42,002 bases of DNA from Ignavibacteriaceae bacterium. GTDB lineage: Bacteria > Bacteroidota > Ignavibacteria > Ignavibacteriales > Ignavibacteriaceae. The DNA lies in the NCBI GenBank assembly GCA_014879635.1, contig JACSRR010000207.1, positions 1 through 42,002 on the forward strand. Direction: 5' to 3'. Positions 1 to 7,863 of this stretch are shown piece after piece. Under the pieces are notes generated by a model. It worked only from the letters and a program-made list of their open reading frames with translations, did not search any database and was not told the DNA's origin. Each line of letters begins with the position of its first letter. The first letter of the stretch is position 1. The position numbers and the translations under genes are program-made.

Positions 1-19
1 AGATGTGTATAAGAGACAG
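1..19. other. Library adapter remnant (transposase mosaic end)
   Basis: The first 19 bases, AGATGTGTATAAGAGACAG, are exactly the Tn5 mosaic-end sequence used in tagmentation libraries. In the downstream reading frame they give the well-known artefactual peptide MCIRDR. They are not genomic, so the real contig begins at base 20. Confidence 0.97.
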
Positions 20-998
20 GTTTATTGCAAATCATAGTGAAGATGGGGACGGATTTGAGGAGTATGCAAAGTATGATAATGAAAAAAATAATGGCAAGAA
101 AAATGATAATTATGCCCTTCTTTCTGTTCTTAGAATGGATGTTGATAATCTTGGGGCTGTATTTTTGTACGGCTTAAAAGATATTCCCGGAGGGATAAAT
201 TATTATTCATTAGCCCGCTCAGTTGCGGTTTCGAGATTATTTAATCTTTTTTTTACCGTTAAAGTGAATTATCTAGCAGAAAAATACAAACTATATGTAA
301 CATATTCGGGCGGAGATGACCTCTTTATAGTGGGTTCTTGGATTAATATTTTAAAGTTTGCTCCTGAGTTACGTAAGTCATTTGCTGAATTTGCATGCGG
401 TAATAACAATTTGACACTTTCGGCAGGTATTCATCTTTGTAAACCAAAATATCCTATCGGAAAGGGTGCCGAAAAAGCCGGTAAAGCTGAGGAAAACGCA
501 AAAGGGTACATTTTTGAACAAAGTAATAGTGAAGAATTGCAAAAGGGTGCTGTTGATAGTCCGGTTATGAATAAGTACAATAAAGATAGTATTTCTATTT
601 TTGGCAGGGTATATAAGTGGAAAGAGTTAGATGACATGCTTGAATATGCAGCTAACATTCAAAAACTTATCGAAAAAGGGAAAATTAACGCGAGTTATAT
701 GCACTTCTTGTTAAACATGTTCGAAAAAATATTTGACAGTGATAAGAAAATGAAAATTAATGAATTTTTTAAGTATTTGCCAAAAATTAAATACAGTTTT
801 GCAAGAAAAGGAATAAATCAAAACGCAATAGATAGAAGTATAAATGACACTAATGAAAATAATGTTGTTAAGACTTTGAGTAAATTAATAGCGGGTAATT
901 ATTGGCAATATTATATGCAAAACTTTAGAATTGTCGCATATTATACAATTTTGAAAAATAGAAAAACTAAATACCAAGAGGAACAAAATGGCAGGTAG
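3..998 (+). CDS. cas10: Type III-A CRISPR Cas10/Csm1, 5'-truncated fragment
   Basis: This is the C-terminal part of Cas10, the large subunit of the Csm interference complex. The first six codons come from the adapter, so genuine sequence starts near base 20 and the true start, the HD nuclease domain and the first Palm domain lie off the contig. The second Palm domain is present: a core strand with RMDVDNLG near residue 45, then YSGGDD with the metal-binding GGDD at residues 103-106. That motif makes cyclic oligoadenylate from ATP when target RNA is bound. The remaining residues to 331 fit the helical C-terminal domain that contacts Csm2. It overlaps csm2 by 11 bases, as in a translationally coupled operon. 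The intact GGDD predicts second-messenger output, but no CARF or SAVED effector gene is visible here. Confidence 0.93.
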   Translation: MCIRDRFIANHSEDGDGFEEYAKYDNEKNNGKKNDNYALLSVLRMDVDNLGAVFLYGLKDIPGGINYYSLARSVAVSRLFNLFFTVKVNYLAEKYKLYVTYSGGDDLFIVGSWINILKFAPELRKSFAEFACGNNNLTLSAGIHLCKPKYPIGKGAEKAGKAEENAKGYIFEQSNSEELQKGAVDSPVMNKYNKDSISIFGRVYKWKELDDMLEYAANIQKLIEKGKINASYMHFLLNMFEKIFDSDKKMKINEFFKYLPKIKYSFARKGINQNAIDRSINDTNENNVVKTLSKLIAGNYWQYYMQNFRIVAYYTILKNRKTKYQEEQNGR

Positions 999-1389
999 AA
1001 ACAACTTGAACGAATTGACTGATTTGGCTCAACTTGACGCTGATGATATAACAATCATTGGAGAAAAATTAGGCAAGGAGTTAGCAAATCGCTTTTCCGG
1101 AATAAAAACAAATCAGGTTAGAAATGTTTATTCAGCTATTATTTCATTAAGAACTAAACTTAAAAAACCTGATGCCAATATGGAGGATATTAAGAGAGAT
1201 TTGATGCTCATTAAACCGAAGCTTGCTTATGCTGCAGGGAAGCAAAGAAGAGTTAAACCGTTATACGATCTTTTATCTCAAGCAATTGATCTTGCAAAAA
1301 ATTCAGAAAGGCAGAAAGAAAGTGTAGAGAATTTTATAACATTGGTTGAGTCAATAGTAGCATATCATAAATTTCACGGCGGTGAATAA
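988..1389 (+). CDS. csm2: Type III-A CRISPR small subunit Csm2
   Basis: A 133-residue, mostly helical, lysine-rich protein between cas10 and csm3, the standard place of the Csm2 small subunit (Cas11-like). Csm2 lines the inner face of the complex and touches the crRNA:target duplex without catalysis. The start at 988 overlaps the cas10 stop and follows an AAGAGGAAC ribosome site. The motif LMLIKPKLAYAAGK near residues 71-84 matches the conserved Csm2 core, where a P-x-L-AY/G-R pattern is usual. Length is typical for the family. Identification rests on this motif and on synteny. Confidence 0.88.
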   Translation: MAGRNNLNELTDLAQLDADDITIIGEKLGKELANRFSGIKTNQVRNVYSAIISLRTKLKKPDANMEDIKRDLMLIKPKLAYAAGKQRRVKPLYDLLSQAIDLAKNSERQKESVENFITLVESIVAYHKFHGGE

Positions 1390-1403
1390 AAAGGAGTTTA
1401 GAA

Positions 1404-2171
1404 ATGACATTTAAAATGTTAGGAAGTATTGTACTTAAAGGCAAAATTGAAACTGTTACCGGTTTACATATTGGTGGCAGTAAAGATAAATTGGAGATAG
1501 GCGGTGTTGATAGTCCTGTATTGCGAGATCCAAACACCAATTATCCCTACATACCCGGCTCATCTTTAAAGGGTAAAATGCGTGCCTTACTTGAACTTTC
1601 AGAAGGAAAGGTTGACATTCAACCTGATCGTGATGGCAAGTTAAAAGGTAATCCTTCAAAAGATAAAACTATATGCAAAATTTTTGGGTCAACAGCTAAA
1701 GAAGCAACAGGCCCTACCAGAATTATTGTTCGTGACGCTTACCCGGACAATAAAACAGTCAGCATGTGGGAAACATTGGATTCAGAGCTTCAATATACAG
1801 AGTTTAAGGGTGAAAACACAATTGACCGGTTAACCTCAGAAGCAAATCCGCGCTTTACCGAAAGAGTTGTAAAGGGCTCAAAATTTGATTTTACAATTGT
1901 TTACAATGTTTTTGATCATGACGGTGACGGCGGTAACGATGATAAAGTTAATTTTTACACTGTTCTAAAGGCTCTAAAACTTTTAGAAAACTCAGGTATC
2001 GGAGGTAGTGTGAGCAGAGGTTACGGACAAATTAAGTTCCATTGTGAGAACCCGGTTTGGGTAACCGTAGATGACTATAGAGAAGGAAACGAAAACTACA
2101 AAAAAGCAGTTTCGCAGGTTGAAGGTGATGACTTACCTTCACTACATGAATTACAATTGCCAAACTTTTAA
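1404..2171 (+). CDS. csm3: Type III-A CRISPR backbone RAMP nuclease Csm3 (Cas7)
   Basis: Csm3 forms the backbone filament of the Csm complex and cuts target RNA at 6-nt intervals. The 255-residue protein has the RAMP signatures expected: LHIGGSKDKLEIGGVDSP near residues 21-38, where Asp36 sits at the position of the catalytic aspartate of characterised Csm3 proteins; the glycine-rich PYIPGSSLKGKMR near 50; and a C-terminal GIGGSVSRGYGQI loop. The start has a strong AAGGAG site 7 bases upstream. All catalytic features appear intact, so target RNA cleavage should be functional if the rest of the complex is made. It sits 14 bases after csm2 and 12 before csm4. Confidence 0.95.
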   Translation: MTFKMLGSIVLKGKIETVTGLHIGGSKDKLEIGGVDSPVLRDPNTNYPYIPGSSLKGKMRALLELSEGKVDIQPDRDGKLKGNPSKDKTICKIFGSTAKEATGPTRIIVRDAYPDNKTVSMWETLDSELQYTEFKGENTIDRLTSEANPRFTERVVKGSKFDFTIVYNVFDHDGDGGNDDKVNFYTVLKALKLLENSGIGGSVSRGYGQIKFHCENPVWVTVDDYREGNENYKKAVSQVEGDDLPSLHELQLPNF

Positions 2172-2183
2172 AGTAAGGTTACT

Positions 2184-3185
2184 ATGAAAATTGTTTATTT
2201 AAATCCGGTCTCCGGCTTTAATAACACATTAAGTTCCGATACTTTATGGGGTTTGCTATGTTGGGGTATCCGGCACATATATGGTGAGGAGGTATTGTTA
2301 AGCTTCATTAAAAGCTATTCTGATACTTCTCGTAAACCACTTTTAGTTACTTCAGCCTTCAGGTTTATTACTCAGGGCGATAAGAAAAAGTTGTTTTTTC
2401 CTAAGCCAACTCTCCCAACTTTTACATGGTCAGAACTAACAAAAGATATTAAGGTAAAATCGAAGCTTACTGAAATTTATTCTAAGGTCAAAAAATTCAA
2501 AAAGCTTAAGATGCTTGACTTTGAACAATACTTAAGAGTTCTTTCCGGCGAATTAACAGACTACGATTTATTGGATGCAAAAACTTCAAATTACAAAGAT
2601 CATTTTACCGGTGTAGATATACAGCACAACACAATAGATAGGTACAACGGCTCAACAATTGATGGGTCGCTGTTTGAAAAGTCTGTCGAATTTTCTAAAA
2701 ACTCAGGGATATATTTTTTGGTTGAAGGTGAAGAAGAGCAAATTAATTTGATAGAAGGGGCACTACGATATTTTGAAGTTAACGGTTTTGCAGGAGATTC
2801 TGCAACAGGTACCAACCATTTTAGAATTGAAATTGAAGAATTTACCGGTTTCCCGGTTAATAAATTTAACGCCTACACTAATCTTTCTTTAGTGATTCCC
2901 TCAAAAGAAGAAATTACTTTATTTAAGAAAAACACAAGTCTTTTCTATTATGACATGGCAATTAGAAAAGGGAAAATTTGGCAAGGTTCTCTAAAAGCAG
3001 GCTCAGATTTTTGGAAGCCTTCAGTGATAACATTTAGAGAAGGTTCACTTTTCCCGGCAGAAGGGGTTCAGCAAATAGGCTCAGTGAAGAAAATTGTTGA
3101 AAGGGGGAATCAATCACCTCATGATATCTATCACTATGGTTTAGGTTTTTTAGTTCCCGTATATATAAAGGGGTTTGAAAAATGA
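2184..3185 (+). CDS. csm4: Type III-A CRISPR RAMP protein Csm4 (Cas5)
   Basis: Csm4 is the Cas5-type subunit that caps the 5' handle of the crRNA and binds Cas10. The 333-residue length is normal. The N-terminus VYLNPVSGFNNTLSSDTLWG matches the family start, which runs into a ferredoxin-like RAMP fold. A glycine-rich loop (GFAGDSATGTNHF, around residue 207) and a late SVITFREGSLF segment are the other family marks. The loop is less glycine- and basic-rich than usual (GGDRSSGKG-like in many homologues). The stop overlaps the csm5 start in an ATGA arrangement, showing translational coupling. Confidence 0.93.
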   Translation: MKIVYLNPVSGFNNTLSSDTLWGLLCWGIRHIYGEEVLLSFIKSYSDTSRKPLLVTSAFRFITQGDKKKLFFPKPTLPTFTWSELTKDIKVKSKLTEIYSKVKKFKKLKMLDFEQYLRVLSGELTDYDLLDAKTSNYKDHFTGVDIQHNTIDRYNGSTIDGSLFEKSVEFSKNSGIYFLVEGEEEQINLIEGALRYFEVNGFAGDSATGTNHFRIEIEEFTGFPVNKFNAYTNLSLVIPSKEEITLFKKNTSLFYYDMAIRKGKIWQGSLKAGSDFWKPSVITFREGSLFPAEGVQQIGSVKKIVERGNQSPHDIYHYGLGFLVPVYIKGFEK

Positions 3186-4861
3186 AGCTAACATTTAAAT
3201 CACTTTCACCTGTTCACATTGCTTCCGGAAATAAACTTCAACCTTTTGAGTATGTTGTTAGTGATGGTTTTTATCATCGGATTAATCAAAACAAAGCGTT
3301 TGAAATTATAGCAAAAGATTCAATTGAGAATATTGATAAATTTGAAAATTGGCTAAAAAACAGATCAGCTGATTTGGAGAAAGAAAAAGATAACTTCCGT
3401 AGTGCGCAATTAAGGGATTCATTTAATTTAAAAGTTTTTTGTGATTCTATTTTACACAATACAGAACTCACAACTAAGATACTTTCAGAAGCAATTTCTT
3501 ATAAGATGGAAATCCCGGGGGGTACGGGCGGCAAAAAAGAGATCAGTGAGTTACAGAAAGATGCCTTTAACAATCCCTACATTCCCGGTTCTTCTATTAA
3601 GGGTGCATTCAGAACGGCACTTTTTTATTCGGTTTATCGTGATTTAAGTGACAATGAGAGAAGTAAGTTCCACGATCAGACTTTAAAAAGTAGAAATTTT
3701 TTTGATAACAAGACTTTCAGAAGAAAAGGTGATTTGCTTGATGAAATTTTTCAGCAAGAATTTTTCCACTGCGGTCATAAATACTTTTCGAGAGCAGAAA
3801 ATAAAACCGTAACTATGTTTAATGACTTACGGTTTGATATGCTGAAATTAATTACAGTTACAGATGCTATACCCGTTAAAATAAAAACAGCTGTATATCC
3901 TTGTAATTTGTACCTAATTAACAAAGATCAACAAGAACAAACTCCCGCACTTGAAACCATCGATATCGGATCGGAATTTGAGTTTGAAATTAAAGTAAAC
4001 TTAGTATTATTGAAAGAAATTTTAAACCAAACAGTTCACAGAGATTGTAGTTTCTGGGTTGGTTTCGAGAATAAATTTAACAGATTATTTAATTTGGATA
4101 TCAGGAATGTTAAAGATGAGGATAAAGAAAAAAGAATAATTCAAGCAATTTTCGATATTTTATTTGATTTTAGCGGATGGGTTAAAGACAGGGAGGGTCA
4201 TTGGTTAGAAAGATACAACAGAATAGGAAGAAAATCTTTTGACCCATATAAAGGTTACCCCGATAAGTTAACATTAATCAAATTAGGCTTTGGAACGGGA
4301 TTTACAGGTATGACTCTTTACCGGCATAATGATTATTATCACAATGAAGGTGAAGGTTCTCAGTTTTTTATTGAGATTATCAAAGCTTTTAACATTGGTG
4401 TTCCAAAAGACAAAAAAATTGAAGAAAGGAAAATTAACGCTAAAAATATCCCTTCTTCTAAGAGGTTTATTTCACTTCATAACAATTCAATACCTGTTTA
4501 TAATCTTGGTTGGGGTATTATTCTTGAACCCGGTGAAGAATTTGAAATCACTGATGATATGATTATTGATCCCGAGTCAATACCGCAACAAGAATTTACT
4601 ATTTCTCAACCAAAACAGATGGCGGGTAAAAAAACCGATAAACCTAAAGATTACAAACAAGGTGATTTAGCCGAAGCGGAATTTGTGAAATCTGAGTCAG
4701 GTAAGGTTTTTATAAGGTTAGTTGATCAAAATTTAAGCGATAAAGAATTAAGCTTCAAGTATGGAGCTGCAGAAAGGTTAGAACAAGCCGGTAAGTTTTA
4801 TGTAAGAATTAGTGCTATGAAAAACGGTAAGGTAATTGAGATTCAATTCGGTAAGTTTTAG
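3182..4861 (+). CDS. csm5: Type III-A CRISPR RAMP protein Csm5 with C-terminal extension
   Basis: Csm5 is the Cas7-like subunit at the crRNA 3' end, involved in crRNA maturation through host nucleases. The N-terminus LTFKSLSPVHIASGNKLQPF and the motif NPYIPGSSIKGAFRTAL near residues 130-146 are diagnostic. At 559 residues it is longer than the common 350-400. The extra part includes a lysine-rich linker (about 475-491) and a final domain of about 68 residues beginning GDLAEAEFVKSESGKVFIRL. Its short alternating strands look like an OB or S1-like RNA-binding fold; this fold assignment is inference from pattern alone. It is the last gene of the operon and is followed by a hairpin shared with the convergent ftcD gene. 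Confidence 0.92.
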   Translation: MKLTFKSLSPVHIASGNKLQPFEYVVSDGFYHRINQNKAFEIIAKDSIENIDKFENWLKNRSADLEKEKDNFRSAQLRDSFNLKVFCDSILHNTELTTKILSEAISYKMEIPGGTGGKKEISELQKDAFNNPYIPGSSIKGAFRTALFYSVYRDLSDNERSKFHDQTLKSRNFFDNKTFRRKGDLLDEIFQQEFFHCGHKYFSRAENKTVTMFNDLRFDMLKLITVTDAIPVKIKTAVYPCNLYLINKDQQEQTPALETIDIGSEFEFEIKVNLVLLKEILNQTVHRDCSFWVGFENKFNRLFNLDIRNVKDEDKEKRIIQAIFDILFDFSGWVKDREGHWLERYNRIGRKSFDPYKGYPDKLTLIKLGFGTGFTGMTLYRHNDYYHNEGEGSQFFIEIIKAFNIGVPKDKKIEERKINAKNIPSSKRFISLHNNSIPVYNLGWGIILEPGEEFEITDDMIIDPESIPQQEFTISQPKQMAGKKTDKPKDYKQGDLAEAEFVKSESGKVFIRLVDQNLSDKELSFKYGAAERLEQAGKFYVRISAMKNGKVIEIQFGKF

Positions 4862-4865
4862 AAAA

Positions 4866-4890
4866 TAAAGGGGGACTGAGTTCCCCCCCT
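4866..4890. terminator. Probable bidirectional terminator between csm5 and ftcD
   Basis: A G-run at 4870-4874 pairs with a C-run at 4883-4889 around a short CTGAG-type loop. On the minus strand the stem is followed by TTTATTTTC, a good intrinsic terminator for ftcD. On the plus strand the following tract is C/T-rich, so it is weaker for csm5. Confidence 0.7.
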
Positions 4891-4908
4891 TCTTTCCCTT
4901 ATTAAATC

Positions 4909-6753
4909 TTAAACAATCTTTTTATAGAGCGCATCTTTAACAAATTTTTCGCTGTTGCCAGCTAAGCCGGCGGCAGTTTGTTCTATACTTTCGCAAGCTT
5001 CTTTTATGTTTTGGATGTACTCTTTATCTTTTATATCCTTGAGGTTAATTAACACATTATAAATAGCACCCTTTAATCCTGCATAAGCCATTTGAACACC
5101 TACTCCCGTATCGGTTATTGAATTTGGATTTCCGTGAACCAGTACAACTTGAGCATTTTCCATAGCATTTAAACAAAGTTTAGCCGTGTTAAGCGGAACA
5201 GCAATAGCTTTTTTTAATCCCTCTTGCATTTTAGCAGTGCGATGTTCCTTCTCTTCTGCTGTGCGTTGTGGTAATCTCATTGCATCCATATAATCATTAA
5301 ATGCGTTTGTATCATCGTCAACGGCACGCATCAATTTGTCTTTGATTAATTGTGCAGTTACTGCTGCATTCTCTAAGATAGAATCAATTTCGCTTTCGGT
5401 TTTTTTATAAGCCGTTAGGTTTGAAACCATTGATGTTAGAGCTGCGCCTAATGAACCTGCTAAAGCTGATATTGAACCGCCACCCGGTGCGGGAGATTCG
5501 CGCGAAACTTCGTCGGTAAAGTTAGTAACAGACATTGAGACAAGTGCTTTAGGGTCATACTTAGGAAGTCCGAGAACTCTACTTTCAATATCAAACTTTG
5601 AAACATCGGTTAACCCGAGCGACTGAAGTGCGGTATTTAGCACATCCATAACCGGAATTCCGGTGCTTCTGCCTTGTAGCGACAAATAATATTTACCCGT
5701 TTCATAAAGAGCGTTAAACGGAACCATACCAACAATTTCGCTACCAGTTACTACAATTCCCCTCTCAAAAGCAAGTTTACGGGTTTCCTCCAAAACATGG
5801 TGCATTGAAGTAACTTTGTAATTAGTAAGGTTAATAGAAATTTGGGCGCGGTCAAACTCGGGCACCATCCAACCTATTGCTTTACAATGCTTAAATTTAC
5901 CGGGTACTTTAACAGATTCGCCTTCCGGTTTTTTAGGATTAACGCCGTTTAATTCTAAAAGCTCAAATAAGTCATATCCAAACTTATCTTTACAATATGC
6001 AGCGGTTTCTTCGATAGTTTTTCCGCAGAAGTCATCTAACCCGGTGGGATAATTACCTTCAGAATACTTGAGAATATCAGGGCGTTTTAAGTAGATTTTG
6101 CTATTGCTACCCGAACGGGCAGATCTTCCTTTTTCTCTCAGTTCAAAAGCTATATCGGTGGCGTACCTGACTTCGCGAGTGTTCAAATTTATATTATACG
6201 CAATAAGAAACTCTCTGACACCTATTACTGTAGCACCACTCTTTGGATTGAAAACGGCTTCTCCGAAATCCGGTTTCCATTCAGGATTCTTCAACTTTTC
6301 TTCTAAACCTTCGTACTCACCCTGTCTGATAATTGCAAGGTTTTCTCTTTTTGGGGAGCGAGCAGATTGTTCATACAAATAAACGGGGATGCGAAGTTTT
6401 GACGCTACTTCTTCGGCTAATTCTTCCGAAAGTTTAATCACTTCTTCATTAGTAACACCGCTAACCGGAATAAACGGACAAACATCAGTTGCTCCCATTC
6501 TTGGATGCGAACCTTTTTGTTTGGTCATATCAATTAATTCGGATGCCTTTTTAATTGATTCGAAAGCTGCAATTTTCACCTTTTCAGGAGCTCCGATAAA
6601 AGTTACAACTGTTCTGTTCATATCTGCACCCGGGTCAACATTTAAAAGTTTGACGCCTTCAACGGCTTCAATAGCAGCGGTTATTTGATTTATAATATTA
6701 AGATTTCTGCCTTCGGAAAAATTCGGAACGCACTCCACCAATCTTTCAGACAT
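4909..6753 (-). CDS. ftcD: Bifunctional glutamate formiminotransferase / formimino-THF cyclodeaminase
   Basis: This cytoplasmic enzyme of histidine breakdown moves the formimino group of N-formimino-glutamate to tetrahydrofolate and then deaminates it to methenyl-THF. The 614 residues contain the formiminotransferase N- and C-subdomains (residues 1 to ~300), with KGSHPRMGATDV around residue 83, where His83 matches the catalytic histidine of mammalian FTCD. A linker follows, then the helical cyclodeaminase domain from about residue 410 with SPAPGGGSISAL. Both domains look complete. The start is preceded by GAGGAG. No other histidine-utilisation gene (hutH, hutU, hutI) is in the window. It lies 120 bases downstream of the ParA-like gene on the same strand, so it could have its own promoter. 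Confidence 0.95.
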   Translation of the reverse strand: MSERLVECVPNFSEGRNLNIINQITAAIEAVEGVKLLNVDPGADMNRTVVTFIGAPEKVKIAAFESIKKASELIDMTKQKGSHPRMGATDVCPFIPVSGVTNEEVIKLSEELAEEVASKLRIPVYLYEQSARSPKRENLAIIRQGEYEGLEEKLKNPEWKPDFGEAVFNPKSGATVIGVREFLIAYNINLNTREVRYATDIAFELREKGRSARSGSNSKIYLKRPDILKYSEGNYPTGLDDFCGKTIEETAAYCKDKFGYDLFELLELNGVNPKKPEGESVKVPGKFKHCKAIGWMVPEFDRAQISINLTNYKVTSMHHVLEETRKLAFERGIVVTGSEIVGMVPFNALYETGKYYLSLQGRSTGIPVMDVLNTALQSLGLTDVSKFDIESRVLGLPKYDPKALVSMSVTNFTDEVSRESPAPGGGSISALAGSLGAALTSMVSNLTAYKKTESEIDSILENAAVTAQLIKDKLMRAVDDDTNAFNDYMDAMRLPQRTAEEKEHRTAKMQEGLKKAIAVPLNTAKLCLNAMENAQVVLVHGNPNSITDTGVGVQMAYAGLKGAIYNVLINLKDIKDKEYIQNIKEACESIEQTAAGLAGNSEKFVKDALYKKIV

Positions 6754-6873
6754 TTTAACTCCTCGTTCGTAAATAATTTAATTTCAATAGTTAAAATACA
6801 GAAATTGAGCGAAAAGTTAAGGGAGGAGAGGGAGTTAGAAATTGTAATTAAGTATAATCAAACAGGTAGTGCG

Positions 6874-7863
6874 TCAACTTTTAGTAATACCGGTACGAAC
6901 TAATACATTTTGAACGAGATCTTTGAAATCTCTTTGTGCGTTTAACACGGCTTGCGAATGTGCACCTATAACGCCATCTGCCGGTTTTAGCAAGAAAACC
7001 GGTTTTTTTGCTTCGGCTGACATTTGAGTTAGACTGTAATAATGTTTTAACAGAGATAAACAGTAATAATCATTATGAAGGTTTTTAGATTTAGGTTTTA
7101 CTTTATTCAAAACCGATCTGTAGTAAATTTCCGGGATTTGGTCTGACCAACTCTTAAAAGTTTTTACCGGACTGCTATTTCTAACCCCATTTTGCAAAAT
7201 GATATATCCTAACGGCTCAATTTTAGCGTTAGGCAACAAAAGCCCTTTATCATTATTATTGTCTATGATTTCTTGCCACTTACTTTTCCAAACATTAATT
7301 CTGTTACCTAATGACTCTAAACCATGAAGTGAGAAAATACCGGTGGTAACAGGAATTACAACATAATCAGCACTTATCAAAGCCGACCTATTTATTGCAC
7401 CAAAATTTGGACCGGCATCAATAATTGTAAAATCTGCATTAATCTTGGTTGCGGCTGCATTAATAATCCGATAAATGGAAGTTATAATTTTGAGAGCCTC
7501 CGCATCACCTGCGGCACAGTTATTCCATGCAAAACTTAACTTATCTTCAAAAAGTGATAAATCAATGTCTCCAGGTAAAAGAGCAAGATTTTCGTTAATA
7601 TTGTAAACCGGAACGGGAGCTATATCACCGGATCCTTTCTCATAAGGCTTAATACCAAAAGCAATTGAATTACTCCGGTTTTCATTGCTATATAAATCAA
7701 AAAGTTCTTCGCCTGATAAAAACATAGATGTGAGATTTGACTGTGGGTCTAAATCTACTGCAAGAGTTTTATAGCCAAGTTCACTTAACATGTAAGAAAA
7801 ATTGTAAACTAAAGTTGTTTTACCTATTCTACTTATATTGTTAAAAAAAATGAGGGTCTTCAT
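6874..7863 (-). CDS. ParA/Soj-like P-loop ATPase with degenerate signature motif
   Basis: A 329-residue ParA-family ATPase. The nucleotide-binding core is recognisable: GKTTL at 14-18, VDLDPQSNLTSMF (switch/Walker A' region) near residue 37, and TIIDAGPNFGA (Walker B) near residue 142. The C-terminal half, with PLGYIILQNGVR and LLKPADGVIGAHSQAV, matches a chromosomal ParA-like family that is not linked to parB. The deviant Walker A that normally reads KGGxGKTT is ISRIGKTT here, so the signature lysine and both glycines are lost while the P-loop lysine stays. The start codon overlaps the end of the AlbA_2 gene by 4 bases, so the two are co-translated. No ParB or parS is seen, so partition of a plasmid is not supported. 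Confidence 0.85.
   Translation of the reverse strand: MKTLIFFNNISRIGKTTLVYNFSYMLSELGYKTLAVDLDPQSNLTSMFLSGEELFDLYSNENRSNSIAFGIKPYEKGSGDIAPVPVYNINENLALLPGDIDLSLFEDKLSFAWNNCAAGDAEALKIITSIYRIINAAATKINADFTIIDAGPNFGAINRSALISADYVVIPVTTGIFSLHGLESLGNRINVWKSKWQEIIDNNNDKGLLLPNAKIEPLGYIILQNGVRNSSPVKTFKSWSDQIPEIYYRSVLNKVKPKSKNLHNDYYCLSLLKHYYSLTQMSAEAKKPVFLLKPADGVIGAHSQAVLNAQRDFKDLVQNVLVRTGITKS

Noticed and set aside
1404-4861. Type III-B/Cmr instead of III-A
   Set aside because: Gene order and the individual motifs (Csm2 small subunit directly after cas10, Csm3, Csm4, Csm5) fit III-A.
4862-4908. Possible CRISPR array next to csm5
   Set aside because: The gap is only 47 bases and holds a terminator hairpin. 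No regularly spaced repeats were seen anywhere in the window.
6851-6877. TTGACG/TATACT pair as promoter of ftcD on the minus strand
   Set aside because: The spacer is 15 bases and the -35 lies within the end of the ParA-like gene; too weak to list.
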